From Desulforapulum autotrophicum HRM2 (GTDB lineage Bacteria; Desulfobacterota; Desulfobacteria; Desulfobacterales; Desulfobacteraceae): a DNA stretch of 64,000 nucleotides. The position numbers and the translations under genes were made by a program. Below, piece by piece: positions 1-7,811 of this stretch (positions are counted from its first letter, which is position 1; each line of letters starts with the position of its first letter). The notes beneath the pieces are model-generated. The model was given only the letters and a program-made list of their open reading frames with translations. It was not told where the DNA came from and did no database searches. Location of the stretch: positions 3,224,001-3,288,000 of the forward strand of contig NC_012108.1 of assembly GCF_000020365.1 (NCBI RefSeq), in the 5' to 3' direction.

Positions 1-31
1 GAGATGACACCTTGCAAAAAGAGAGGGTATC

Positions 32-1510
32 ATGGGAGAACTTAAACAATTTATTATCGGTGGTGCAAAAGGCGTTCTGGTTGAACAGCTTTGCAGGATG
101 AGTAATCGCCATGGCCTCATCGCCGGAGCAACGGGTACGGGTAAAACAGTTACTTTACAGGTTCTTGCGGAAAGTTTCTCCCGTGCGGGCGTACCGGTCT
201 TCGCCGCTGACATCAAAGGAGATCTTTCCGGATTAGGCAGTGCTGGTTCTCCCCACCCGAAGATTGATGAACGGTTGCAGAAAATACCCATAAAAGGCTA
301 CGTGCAACGTCCATATCCTGTTGTGTTCTGGGATATTTTTGGCAAACAGGGTCATCCCATACGATCAACCATTTCTGAAATGGGACCATTGTTGTTGTCA
401 AACCTGCTGGGTTTAAATGACACCCAGTCAGGTGTTTTATACGGCTGCTTCAAAATTGCGGATGATCAGGGGATGCTGCTTCTGGATTTAAAAGATCTAC
501 GTTCCATGCTGATGTGGATGGGTGACAATACAAGAGAACTGCGAAGTGAATATGGAAATATCTCCAGTGCCAGCATCGGTGCCATTCAGCGCAGACTGCT
601 CATCCTGGAAGAACAGGGCGCTGAACATTTCTTTGGTGAGCCTGCCGTAGAACTCAGGGACCTCATGCAAGTTGACTTTTCCGGCAATGGCGTCATCAGT
701 ATTCTTGATGCCACCCGGTTGATGGCCCAGGCACCAAGGGTTTATTCATCATTCCTGCTCTGGCTGCTCTCTGAATTGTTTGAACAACTTCCGGAGATTG
801 GTGATCCTGAACTTCCCAAACTTGTATTTTTCTTTGATGAGGCCCACCTCTTGTTTGACCAGGCGCCTAAAATCCTTGTGGACAAAATCGAACAGGTGGT
901 TCGACTCATTCGATCCAAAGGCGTAGGTATCTATTTTATTACCCAGACCCCGTTGGATCTTCCAGAAGAGATATTAGGACAGCTGGGACTCAAAATTCAA
1001 CATGCGCTAAGGGCCTTCACCCCAAAGGACATGAAAGTGATCCGGGCCGCAGCTCAATCTTTTCCCCCCAACCCTGGATTCGATACCGAGACTGCTGTTA
1101 CGGCCCTAGGCATCGGAGAAGCCCTTGTTTCTGTACTGGATGACAAAGGAAGGCCCATGCCCGTCCAACAGGTCATGATCCGCCCTCCTGAATCCCTTAT
1201 CGGGGCCCTATCTGAGAACGATCGCCAGAACCGTATTCAACGATCGCCTTTAAAGGGTCGTTACGATGATGCCGTGGACCGTGAGTCGGCATACGAGATA
1301 TTAAAAGACCGGGCCAAAAAGATACAGACCCGAAACGACGAAATTAAAAGGGAAACGACCAGAGAGAAAACAACCGCTGCAACCGGAAGGAAACGACAAA
1401 GTACAGGAGAGGCATTTATTAAAAGTACAGTGCGCGCCATTGGCAGCCAGATCGGTAGGCAGATTATTCGAGGAATCATGGGCTCTTTCTTTGGTGGCCG
1501 CTCCAGATAA
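32..1510 (+). CDS. HerA/YjgR-like ATPase (DUF853)
   Basis: A 492-residue P-loop ATPase of the HerA/FtsK-like DUF853 family (E. coli YjgR type). The Walker A motif GATGTGKT is at residues 32-39. A Walker B-like stretch ends in FFFDEAHLLFD in the middle of the protein. The family-typical run around YFITQTPLDLPEEILGQLG follows. The C-terminal 60 residues are basic and end in a short hydrophobic, glycine-rich tail (IIRGIMGSFFGG). Length matches the family (about 500 residues). A GAGAGGG ribosome site lies just before the ATG. Family members are inferred to be nucleic-acid-translocating ATPases, but the biological role is not settled. It stands alone, followed by repeats. Confidence 0.9.
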   Translation: MGELKQFIIGGAKGVLVEQLCRMSNRHGLIAGATGTGKTVTLQVLAESFSRAGVPVFAADIKGDLSGLGSAGSPHPKIDERLQKIPIKGYVQRPYPVVFWDIFGKQGHPIRSTISEMGPLLLSNLLGLNDTQSGVLYGCFKIADDQGMLLLDLKDLRSMLMWMGDNTRELRSEYGNISSASIGAIQRRLLILEEQGAEHFFGEPAVELRDLMQVDFSGNGVISILDATRLMAQAPRVYSSFLLWLLSELFEQLPEIGDPELPKLVFFFDEAHLLFDQAPKILVDKIEQVVRLIRSKGVGIYFITQTPLDLPEEILGQLGLKIQHALRAFTPKDMKVIRAAAQSFPPNPGFDTETAVTALGIGEALVSVLDDKGRPMPVQQVMIRPPESLIGALSENDRQNRIQRSPLKGRYDDAVDRESAYEILKDRAKKIQTRNDEIKRETTREKTTAATGRKRQSTGEAFIKSTVRAIGSQIGRQIIRGIMGSFFGGRSR

Positions 1511-1540
1511 TTTTTTTTCGTCCCCATTCTATTTTTTTTT

Positions 1541-1807
1541 ATAAAAAACTCTTGTCGAAACATCATTGTGAAAGTCTCGACTTTAGAGCCCTCCTTGGTT
1601 TCCCTGACCGGAACATTGTAAACCAAAGGGGTTAGGATTTTTGCCCTTCCAGGCGTTAAGAAGCGCAGGCTGTTTGAGGACTTTAGCCCGCAGTTCCTGC
1701 GCTTTAGTCTGGAAGGGCAGAAATTCCCCCGACGTTTACCGTTCCGGTCAGGGTAACCAAAGAGGGCGGAATGGTACTATCTCCTGCCCTGTATCATCGT
1801 GTTTCAT
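1541..1807. repeat. Palindromic repeat module A, copy 1
   Basis: This is an about 265-bp unit almost identical to 2140-2405. Its core is a nested palindrome: outer arms 1595-1614 and 1741-1760 (complementary except for about one base), middle arms 1643-1652 (GCCCTTCCAG) and 1709-1718, and inner arms 1661-1669 (AAGCGCAGG) and 1696-1704. The flanks (TGTCGAAACATCATTGTG on the left, ending in GTTTCAT on the right) are shared with the other copies. It could form a long cruciform or RNA hairpin. The open frames inside are not credible genes because they fall within the palindrome and recur only as repeat. Confidence 0.85.
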
Positions 1808-1842
1808 ATTTCGTTGTGTCCGCTAGGACATGTGGGTTATAT

Positions 1843-1930
1843 GAAACACTCGCCAAAGCATTGTCAATGATGGCGTTTCAAAATTCGTTGAGGCCGGAGC
1901 CATACCTCGCTCCGGCCATGCCGGTTATAT
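1843..1930. repeat. Palindromic repeat module C with GC-rich hairpin, copy 1
   Basis: A short stem (GAAACACTCGCC paired with TGGCGTTTC) is followed by TTCGTTG and a strong hairpin, GGCCGGAGC / GCTCCGGCC, then a TATATGAAAC junction that opens the next module. Related copies are at 2441-2492, 9631-9730 and 58783-58876. Confidence 0.75.
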
Positions 1931-2105
1931 GAAACTCGCTTCGACCGGCCAGCGGAAACGGGTGTTGCCCTTCTCTCATTCTCGCAGGCCGTCCATGGCC
2001 TGCTCCGAGGGAAATGGCAACTCCTTGGACCTCGTGTCCACCGTTGCCATTTAATCCGTTCAGGGCAACACCCGTTCCCACCGGCCTACTACTGTCGAGT
2101 TTCAT
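1931..2105. repeat. Palindromic repeat module B, copy 1
   Basis: A cloverleaf-like unit. The outer arms are GAAACTCG at the left end and CGAGTTTC at the right end. A middle stem pairs 1953-1970 with 2063-2079 (GGGTGTTGCCC / GGGCAACACCC). It encloses two hairpins, one with GCAGGCC / GGCCTGC arms and one with ATGGCAA / TTGCCAT arms. A diverged second copy with compensating arm changes is at 11468-11649. Confidence 0.8.
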
Positions 2106-2139
2106 GCTTCGTTGTGTCCGCCAGGACATGTGAGTTTTA

Positions 2140-2405
2140 TAAGAAACTCATGTCGAAACATCATTGTGAAAGTCTCGACTTTCGAGCCCTCTTTGGTTTC
2201 CCTGATCGGAACATTGTAAACCAAAGGGGATAGGATTTTTGCCCTTCCAGGCGTTAAGAAGCGCAGGCTGTTTGAGGACTTTAGCCCGCAGTTCCTGCGC
2301 TTTAGTCTGGAAGGGCAGAAATCCCCCCGACGTTTACCGTTCCGGTCAGGGTAACCAAAGGGGGCGGAATGGTACTATCGCCTGCCCTGTATCATCGTGT
2401 TTCAT
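2140..2405. repeat. Palindromic repeat module A, copy 2
   Basis: Near-identical to 1541-1807 over its whole length, with outer palindrome arms at 2193-2212 and 2339-2358. It is joined to the preceding module B by the TTCGTTGTGTCC...GGACATGTG junction. The 175-bp B unit and the C unit lie between the two A copies, so the block 1541-2492 reads A-C-B-A-C. Confidence 0.85.
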
Positions 2406-2440
2406 ATTTCGTTGTGTCCGCTATGACATGTGGGTTATAT

Positions 2441-2492
2441 AAAACGCTCACCAAAGCATCACCGATAGAGGCGTTTCATTGTTCGTTGTAGC
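2441..2492. repeat. Palindromic repeat module C, truncated copy 2
   Basis: Carries the short stem of module C (AAAACGCTCACC with GGCGTTTC) and the TTCGTTGTAGCC continuation, then stops next to the 3' end of the superoxide dismutase gene. The GC-rich hairpin seen in the other copies is missing. Confidence 0.65.
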
Positions 2493-2500
2493 CATGAACT

Positions 2501-2965
2501 TTAATGCTTGTGCTCAGGATAATAGGCCAAAAGGGCCTCTATGCTTGTCGTCAAAGTCTTCACGTATGCCACATCCGCATTCTGCTTTGTTTGCATTGCT
2601 GCAATAATCACAGCATGGTGTTTTATCAAACGTTCAGAATAATCTTTTTGATCCGGTTTAACCCGCTGGGTCAAGAAATAATCACTGATCGTAGTGATGA
2701 TTTTTTGAGCATATTTTTCCTTGTTCATTACCCAGCGAACCAATTGGTTTTGAGATTGCGCATCCGACTTACCTGACAACTGTGCAATCAATTTGGCTGA
2801 TTTTTCTATGGTAGCTGCATCTTCCAGCATGGATTGAACCCGGGCGTGGTCATCATATATCCCGCAGGGTATCTGACAGTGTGCCAACGTTTGATTAGGC
2901 AGGACAAGATAATTTCCGACCAGGGTAAAGACCATTAGCAACAATACTTTCCCAAAACTTTTCAT
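2501..2965 (-). CDS. sodN: Nickel superoxide dismutase with Sec signal peptide
   Basis: A 154-residue protein. Residues 29-37 read HCQIPCGIY, matching the Ni-binding hook of Ni-SOD (His1, Cys2, Cys6 of the mature enzyme). Residues 1-28 form a typical signal peptide (basic start, hydrophobic core, ending TLA), and cleavage after Ala28 would leave His29 as the new N-terminus, as the nickel site requires. The remainder is helical and about 126 residues long, close to the size of mature Ni-SODs. The enzyme dismutates superoxide, here inferred to act outside the cytoplasm. GGAGG lies 8 nt before the ATG. No sodX-type maturation protease gene is adjacent, which fits signal peptidase doing the processing. 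Confidence 0.9.
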   Translation of the reverse strand: MKSFGKVLLLMVFTLVGNYLVLPNQTLAHCQIPCGIYDDHARVQSMLEDAATIEKSAKLIAQLSGKSDAQSQNQLVRWVMNKEKYAQKIITTISDYFLTQRVKPDQKDYSERLIKHHAVIIAAMQTKQNADVAYVKTLTTSIEALLAYYPEHKH

Positions 2966-3169
2966 TCTTGTTTCCTCCGTTATTTACGTTAATGTTTAAA
3001 AAATTCCATAATCATGAACTCAAACAACCGAATTCTTTAAGTTGTCAATGTTTAGGGCCCCTAATCAGAATGAAACCTCCCATAGGTCTTGTCTTCTAAA
3101 CCATATTTTGGAAGATTTTAATCTGATCATGGGGCTAAGTCCATGGGGAACTGATTCCCCTGTGTGTCG

Positions 3170-3376
3170 TTATGATTTGGTGTCTATTTCACATTTTTCG
3201 TTTAAATGGACCTTTATAAAATAGATCCCCAGAGCGGCCACGGGAATCGCCAGAATAAATCCAGCCAAAGGCAGGAGGGTAAAGCCGATTAACACCAGAA
3301 CAACGGCACCAACTAAAAGCAGAGAACCAATCATTAATTTAGACAATCTTTCGGGCAGGCATTCATTTTCTTTCAT
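3170..3376 (-). CDS. Small two-helix membrane protein
   Basis: A 68-residue protein starting MKENECLPERLSKLM, with two adjacent hydrophobic segments (IGSLLLVGAVVLVLIGF and LAGFILAIPVAALGIYF) and a charged tail. The start is chosen at 3376 because AAGGAGT lies just upstream. It resembles small DUF2892/YgaP-like membrane proteins in layout, but that assignment is weak. It lies downstream of, and on the same strand as, the Fe-S protein gene at 3529-4848, about 150 bp away. Function unknown. Confidence 0.55.
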   Translation of the reverse strand: MKENECLPERLSKLMIGSLLLVGAVVLVLIGFTLLPLAGFILAIPVAALGIYFIKVHLNEKCEIDTKS

Positions 3377-3528
3377 GCGATACTCCTTTTTCTTAAGGGG
3401 TTGGGAATGAAAAGACAAAACACTGTTGAAATGTTAATGAATATATAAAAATAAATATAACTCCCAAAGCATAAAAATCAAGGTTCATGCACACCGAATC
3501 TGCGACACCCCTCAATCATGGCCTTTTA

Positions 3529-4848
3529 TCATTCACTGCTTTCAGGCAGGTTGACCTCCTGAAGATCCGCTCCCAGGTGAACCCGTTCACTCTCCCCCAG
3601 GACGCCAAGGGCAAGTCCCAGGATTGTCCATGCATGTACAGCATGGTATCCGCCGCCAAAATGTTCACCCAGTTCATGGATCTGGGCATGGCAGTTGTGA
3701 CACCCCGTAACGCAGTAGGTGGCTTTGGTGGCTTTAATCTGGGAGTCTTTAGTACTTCCATACATCAACCGCTGCTCCTTGAACCCGGACTGGAGAAAGC
3801 CGCCCCCGCCACCGCAGCAAAAGTTATTGGAACGGTTGGGGGTCATGTCGACAAAGTTATCCTCTCCCACACAGGCCTTGACAACCAGTCGCATATCCTC
3901 GGCCGCGGGATTCCCAAATGTTTTTTTCACGATCTGGCAGGGGTCCTGGACCGTGAATTTAATCTTAAGGTTGTCGTTCCAGCTGGAATCGGGTTTAAGC
4001 TTCCCTTCCCGGATCCAGCGGGCATACAGGGTATACATGGTCTCTACCTTGAAGTTGTGGGGAATATTGAATTTTTTCAGTCCTGACAGGACTGCAAAGG
4101 TAATATGGCCTCACTCGGTGTTGAGAAATGTCTTGCACCCCAGTTCATGGCATTTCTGGGCGCTCCTCAGGGTAAGTTCCTTCCATCCTTCGTCATCGGC
4201 CATGAACATACAATAGTTTTCCGCGGCCCACCCCACGCTTCCATAGGTCCAGTCCACCCCGGCAAGGTTAAGGATCTTCCACAAAGGGCCCATTTCCTCG
4301 GGTTCAATCATGGGTTCCCTGGAATTTTGATTGATGAAAAACTCGGCACCTTTCTTGTCAATGGGCGCCACAAGATTGCGCTCCTCCCATATGGGGTATG
4401 CCTCCTTGATCTCTTCAAGGATGTCCTCCACAACGAACTCGAAATCCTCCTGGGAACACCCCATGGCTGAATTGGTAGGCTTTGCAAGGGCCATGTCGCA
4501 GGAACCAAGAATTCCCTTGGGTCTCTGATCCCTGGGCGTAAGCCTTCTTGCGTTAAAAACAAGCTGGGGAATATTTATCTTCATGGGACAGACATAGACA
4601 CAACGGGTGCACATGGTGCAGTACCAAGGCCAGCGGCTCTCCTTGATTTGATCATCCATACCAAGGGCTGCCATCCTCAGGAACTTACGCGGATCCATGC
4701 CGTCAAAGCCCGTTGCCGGACAACCTGAAGCACAAGCGCCGCAGGTCAGGCAGGTGTTGAGATTCCCACCGTCCGGGAGCAGGCCCATCACCATATCCTT
4801 GAACAAACTCTTTTGGGTTCGAGATAATTTGATTGTTTTTTTCGCCAT
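3529..4848 (-). CDS. HdrD/TmcB-like Fe-S protein, probable selenoprotein (in-frame UGA)
   Basis: One 440-codon reading frame is interrupted only by TGA at 4113-4111 (codon 246). Both sides are in the same frame: the 24 codons after the TGA translate as GHITFAVLSG... and run directly into the downstream half. Two 4Fe-4S motifs occur (C33, C36, C39, C43 and C77, C80, C83, C87), followed by two cysteine-rich CCG-type domains. The second contains FCCGGGGGF and CVTGCHNC. The UGA sits in NTE-U-GH, where homologues carry NTECGH, so selenocysteine replaces a cluster or active-site cysteine. A hairpin follows the UGA. Such proteins pass electrons between membrane complexes and heterodisulfide-type partners in sulfate reducers. 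The start has GGAGGTG upstream. A nonsense mutation is the alternative, but it is less likely. Confidence 0.88.
4078..4113 (-). promoter_or_regulatory. UGA codon plus SECIS-like hairpin
   Basis: Read on the minus strand, UGA (4113-4111) is followed after 16 nt by a perfect 7-bp stem CAGTCCT / AGGACTG (4094-4078) with loop GTC. Bacterial SECIS elements are hairpins placed roughly 16-37 nt from the UGA with G and U in the apical loop, which this matches. No binding data can be inferred beyond that. Confidence 0.75.
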
Positions 4849-5246
4849 AGGTCACCTCCATCTCTATCCCATGGAATACGCTTCAATGGGATGCTGCAGG
4901 GTCGTTGATACGTTACCCCAACCCATTAGAAATATTTGCAACTCAAGGCAGAAGGCGAATAAACCCGGGGAAAAAAGATATGGCACTATTCAGGCGAAGA
5001 CAGGATCCATTTTTTAGCATCAATTCATTATCTGCAAATAGACGTTAGATAGGCGTTGGGGGGGGGCTGCTGATAATATTATTTATAATAATAGCAATAT
5101 TTTAGGCGGGTGTAAAGCAGAGGTTTTGGGACAGGCCTCCCAGCAAGAAAAGGGACTGTTCATCGCCTTGAAAAATCTCGTGGAAAATAATGATCATTCC
5201 ATGTATAGTCCAGCCTTTTCACATTCAACCCCAACGGAGGAATTTA
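4849..5246. other. Divergent intergenic region
   Basis: About 400 bp between the minus-strand selenoprotein gene and the plus-strand DUF2293 gene, so it should hold both promoters. It contains a G9 run near 5059 and an AT-rich tract around 5083-5101. No convincing promoter pair, RNA gene or small protein was found. Confidence 0.5.
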
Positions 5247-5951
5247 ATGCCCGATACGATCCGGACGGTCCTGCCCGGAACAACTGAACAGACAGTAACA
5301 ACCATGGACAAAATGACATTGACGATACCACCAGGGTGGATACTTTTACCCCCGGGTGATGCAGCCCTGACAAGGAGAGTGAAACAGGCAGGGCCCCACT
5401 GGCAGGTCCAGATCAAACGGGGGAAACGAACCTTTTCAAAAGGGGTATGGGCTCCGGAATCAAACGTCCAGGATGCACTAACATACATCAAAAGGCTAAG
5501 GGCTGATCCTGCCCACCAGCGGAGTCTGGACCAGGGACGGTTGAGGCGGGCAAAAAAGCAGGAGGCCTATGCCATTGAATTTTACAACACCGTACTGGCC
5601 GAGCTCTATTTTCACCCAAAATTCTCTGCCCTTGCCCAGAAGCTTGCAATGGCCGTCACAGCCCATGCCGTTCCCGTGGGAAGCAACACCGTGGCAAGAA
5701 CCGAACGTATTCCTGTGCAAGACAGGGCAAAGGCGGCCATCATTGCCTGGATGCGCCACCACACCACACGCTACGACACCATGGCCGTTCCCAGAATCAA
5801 GGGAAGACGCCGAAAGATCCGGCAGCAACTGGCCCGGGATTCCAAACGCATCCTGAACAGGTACCGGGCGGGGGAATCAATCGCCAGGGACACCTGCCCC
5901 CTGGCGATTGCCCTTGACAAATTGGATGCCATGTCCCTCCCGATACCGTAA
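5247..5951 (+). CDS. DUF2293 domain protein
   Basis: A 234-residue protein. The C-terminal part (AKAAIIAWMRHHTTRYD ... RILNRYRAGE) matches the DUF2293 family, a helical, arginine-rich domain of unknown function. The N-terminal part holds a domain with an AP2/integrase-like look (WQVQIKRGKRTFSKGVW), but this is not a firm match. The start at 5247 (MPDTIRTVLPG) is preferred over 5190 because GGAGG lies 8 nt upstream. It is convergent with the symporter gene 23 bp away. Function unknown. Confidence 0.75.
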   Translation: MPDTIRTVLPGTTEQTVTTMDKMTLTIPPGWILLPPGDAALTRRVKQAGPHWQVQIKRGKRTFSKGVWAPESNVQDALTYIKRLRADPAHQRSLDQGRLRRAKKQEAYAIEFYNTVLAELYFHPKFSALAQKLAMAVTAHAVPVGSNTVARTERIPVQDRAKAAIIAWMRHHTTRYDTMAVPRIKGRRRKIRQQLARDSKRILNRYRAGESIARDTCPLAIALDKLDAMSLPIP

Positions 5952-5973
5952 TCATATGAAAAACTTCAACTGA

Positions 5974-7347
5974 TTATTGCTGTTCCAACGCCAGTTGCTT
6001 GTCTGTCAACTCGTTAAAATAGCTCCGTGTCTCAGCGAAGACCACCCGGCTCAATCCGATGAGCCCGATAAGATTGGGAATGGCCATGAGTCCGTTCACG
6101 ATATCGGCAAGGGTCCAGATCAGACCCAGGTTAATAAAGGAACCGGACGCCACAAGCACAATGTAGATGAGCTTGTAGGGTTTGATGGCCTTGACACCAA
6201 AAAGATATTCAGTGCAGCGTTCCCCATAGTAATTCCAGCCAAGAATGGTGGTAAAGGCAAAGAAGATAAGACCCGTGGTCACCAGGTATTGCCCGATGGA
6301 TGAGTGAAGCCCTGTATTGAAAGCTGCATTGGTCAGGGCAGCACCGGCAAGGGAGGGATCATTCCAGGTGCCGGTCATCACAAGCACAATCCCGGTCAGG
6401 GTGCAGATAATGATCGAATCAAAAAAAGTGCCGGTCATGGCGATCAGCCCCTGACGGACACATGAGTTTGTCTTGGCTGCGGCTGCTGCAATGGGAGCAC
6501 TGCCAAGTCCAGACTCGTTGGAAAAAACCCCCCTGGCAATACCGCTTCTCATAACCATGATGACGGAAATGCCGGCAGCGCCCCCAAAGGCGGCGCTCGG
6601 GTTAAAGGCACTCTCCACAATCAATGCCACGGCAGCAGGAATCTTCCCAAAGTTCAATGCCAGGACAATGAATGAGCCAAGAATAAAGAACGTTGCCATG
6701 AAAGGAACAAGCCTGGAGGCAACCCTGGCAATGCTCTTTATACCCCCAAGGGTCACCAGGGTGACCAGGATGGTCAGCACCACGGCAATCATTATTACTG
6801 GAATGTGGAAGGTCAGGTGCGCGGCATCCTTAATGGCGTTTACCTGGGCAAAGGTACCAATGCCAAAAAAGGCAACCCCAATGCCAAACAGGGCAAAGAT
6901 CTTGGCAAGGATGCGATTGTTGAGCCCCCGTTCAATATAATACATGGGACCGCCGGACATCTGTCCGTTGGCGTCAATCACCCGGTACTTCACGGCCAGA
7001 AGTCCCTCGGCATATTTAGTGGCCATGCCAAAAAAAGCTGCGACCCACATCCAGAAAATGGCACCTGGACCGCCTGCTTTTACGGCCGTTGCAACCCCAA
7101 CAATATTTCCCGTACCAATGGTTGCGCTCAAAGCTGTGCAGAGCGCAGCAAAGCTTGACACGTCTCCCTGGTGGTCCGTGTCATCGTGTTTTGAAAAAAC
7201 ATATTTCAATGCCAGGGGAAGCCTTACCACCTGGATGAGGCCCAGGCCAAGTGTAAGATAAATACCCGTCCCCACCAGAAGAATCAACAGGGGCGGTCCC
7301 CATACAAACGAATTAATCTGTCCCAGCAATAGTGCAAAATTTTCCAA
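5974..7347 (-). CDS. Sodium:amino-acid (glycine/alanine) symporter, AGCS family
   Basis: A 457-residue polytopic transporter of the alanine/glycine:cation symporter family. Family signatures include the LSATIGTGNIVGVATAV stretch, GGPMYYIERGL, and FSNESGLGSAPIAAAAA. About 11 hydrophobic segments are visible and length is typical. It imports glycine or alanine with Na+. The start is TTG at 7347, preceded by AGGAGAGGG, as no suitable ATG is available nearby. The tandem glycine riboswitch in the leader points to glycine as the substrate and regulator. Confidence 0.92.
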   Translation of the reverse strand: MENFALLLGQINSFVWGPPLLILLVGTGIYLTLGLGLIQVVRLPLALKYVFSKHDDTDHQGDVSSFAALCTALSATIGTGNIVGVATAVKAGGPGAIFWMWVAAFFGMATKYAEGLLAVKYRVIDANGQMSGGPMYYIERGLNNRILAKIFALFGIGVAFFGIGTFAQVNAIKDAAHLTFHIPVIMIAVVLTILVTLVTLGGIKSIARVASRLVPFMATFFILGSFIVLALNFGKIPAAVALIVESAFNPSAAFGGAAGISVIMVMRSGIARGVFSNESGLGSAPIAAAAAKTNSCVRQGLIAMTGTFFDSIIICTLTGIVLVMTGTWNDPSLAGAALTNAAFNTGLHSSIGQYLVTTGLIFFAFTTILGWNYYGERCTEYLFGVKAIKPYKLIYIVLVASGSFINLGLIWTLADIVNGLMAIPNLIGLIGLSRVVFAETRSYFNELTDKQLALEQQ

Positions 7348-7510
7348 AGTGTTTCCCTCTCCTAAAAATTAATGATCTTAAAAATTGAAACTGGATAGGT
7401 CGTAGTCTGCGAGAGAAAAACGAGTTAATACCGGGGGAGGAATCCTGCTTGCAACAACAGTGATACTGCGGAAAAAATGACTAGGGGTAACGCCCGTAAA
7501 TATCTATTCC

Positions 7511-7684
7511 ACTCTGTCCCTTGTACCTGAGAGTTTCACCGGCAACAGACCGGTTTGCTCCTTCGGCGCCCATAATGAGACTCTCCAGAGGCTCGTCCCA
7601 TAACAGTCCTTTTACCTGAAAGATTTACCTCTTCGGTGCCTTTTCAGTGGTTGCAAACCACGGAAAAGATCTCTCCTGTCATGT
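7511..7684 (-). promoter_or_regulatory. Tandem glycine riboswitch
   Basis: Read on the minus strand there are two consecutive glycine aptamers. The first opens GGAGAGATC and contains CACCGAAGAGGTAAATC and CTTTCAGGTAAAAGGACTG. The second contains CTCTGGAGAGTC, GCGCCGAAGGAGCAAAC and CTCTCAGGTACAAGGACAG-like sequence. Both have the class-defining GGAGAG, GCCGAAG/ACCGAAG and CAGG elements. The symporter start codon is about 160 nt further on. Glycine binding would control the symporter mRNA. I did not find an obvious intrinsic terminator in the platform. Confidence 0.93.
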
Positions 7685-7708
7685 TCATCCGAGTTTTATT
7701 CGGAATTT

Positions 7709-7737
7709 TTTCTACACCCTCTTCTTGAAAATTTCAA
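7709..7737 (-). promoter_or_regulatory. Candidate sigma-70 promoter for riboswitch-symporter transcript
   Basis: On the minus strand, TTGAAA is followed after 17 nt by TAGAAA, placing the start of transcription a few tens of bases before the first glycine aptamer. The -10 is a weak match, so this is a position-supported guess. Confidence 0.35.
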
Positions 7738-7811
7738 CCCTAATTTCACTCCCAGGGTATTCCGACCTTGTAATGACATGGATTAACTGTCCTGGCATTG
7801 CTGTGCCCCCG

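Noticed and set aside
1641-1826. Open frame of 61 codons, nearly identical to another at 2239-2442
   Set aside because: Both lie inside the palindromic core of module A. The similarity reflects the DNA repeat, and there is no ribosome site.
3529-4038. Separate gene or frameshifted pseudogene for the second half of the Fe-S protein
   Set aside because: The two halves are in the same frame, separated only by one TGA with coding sequence right after it and a SECIS-like hairpin.
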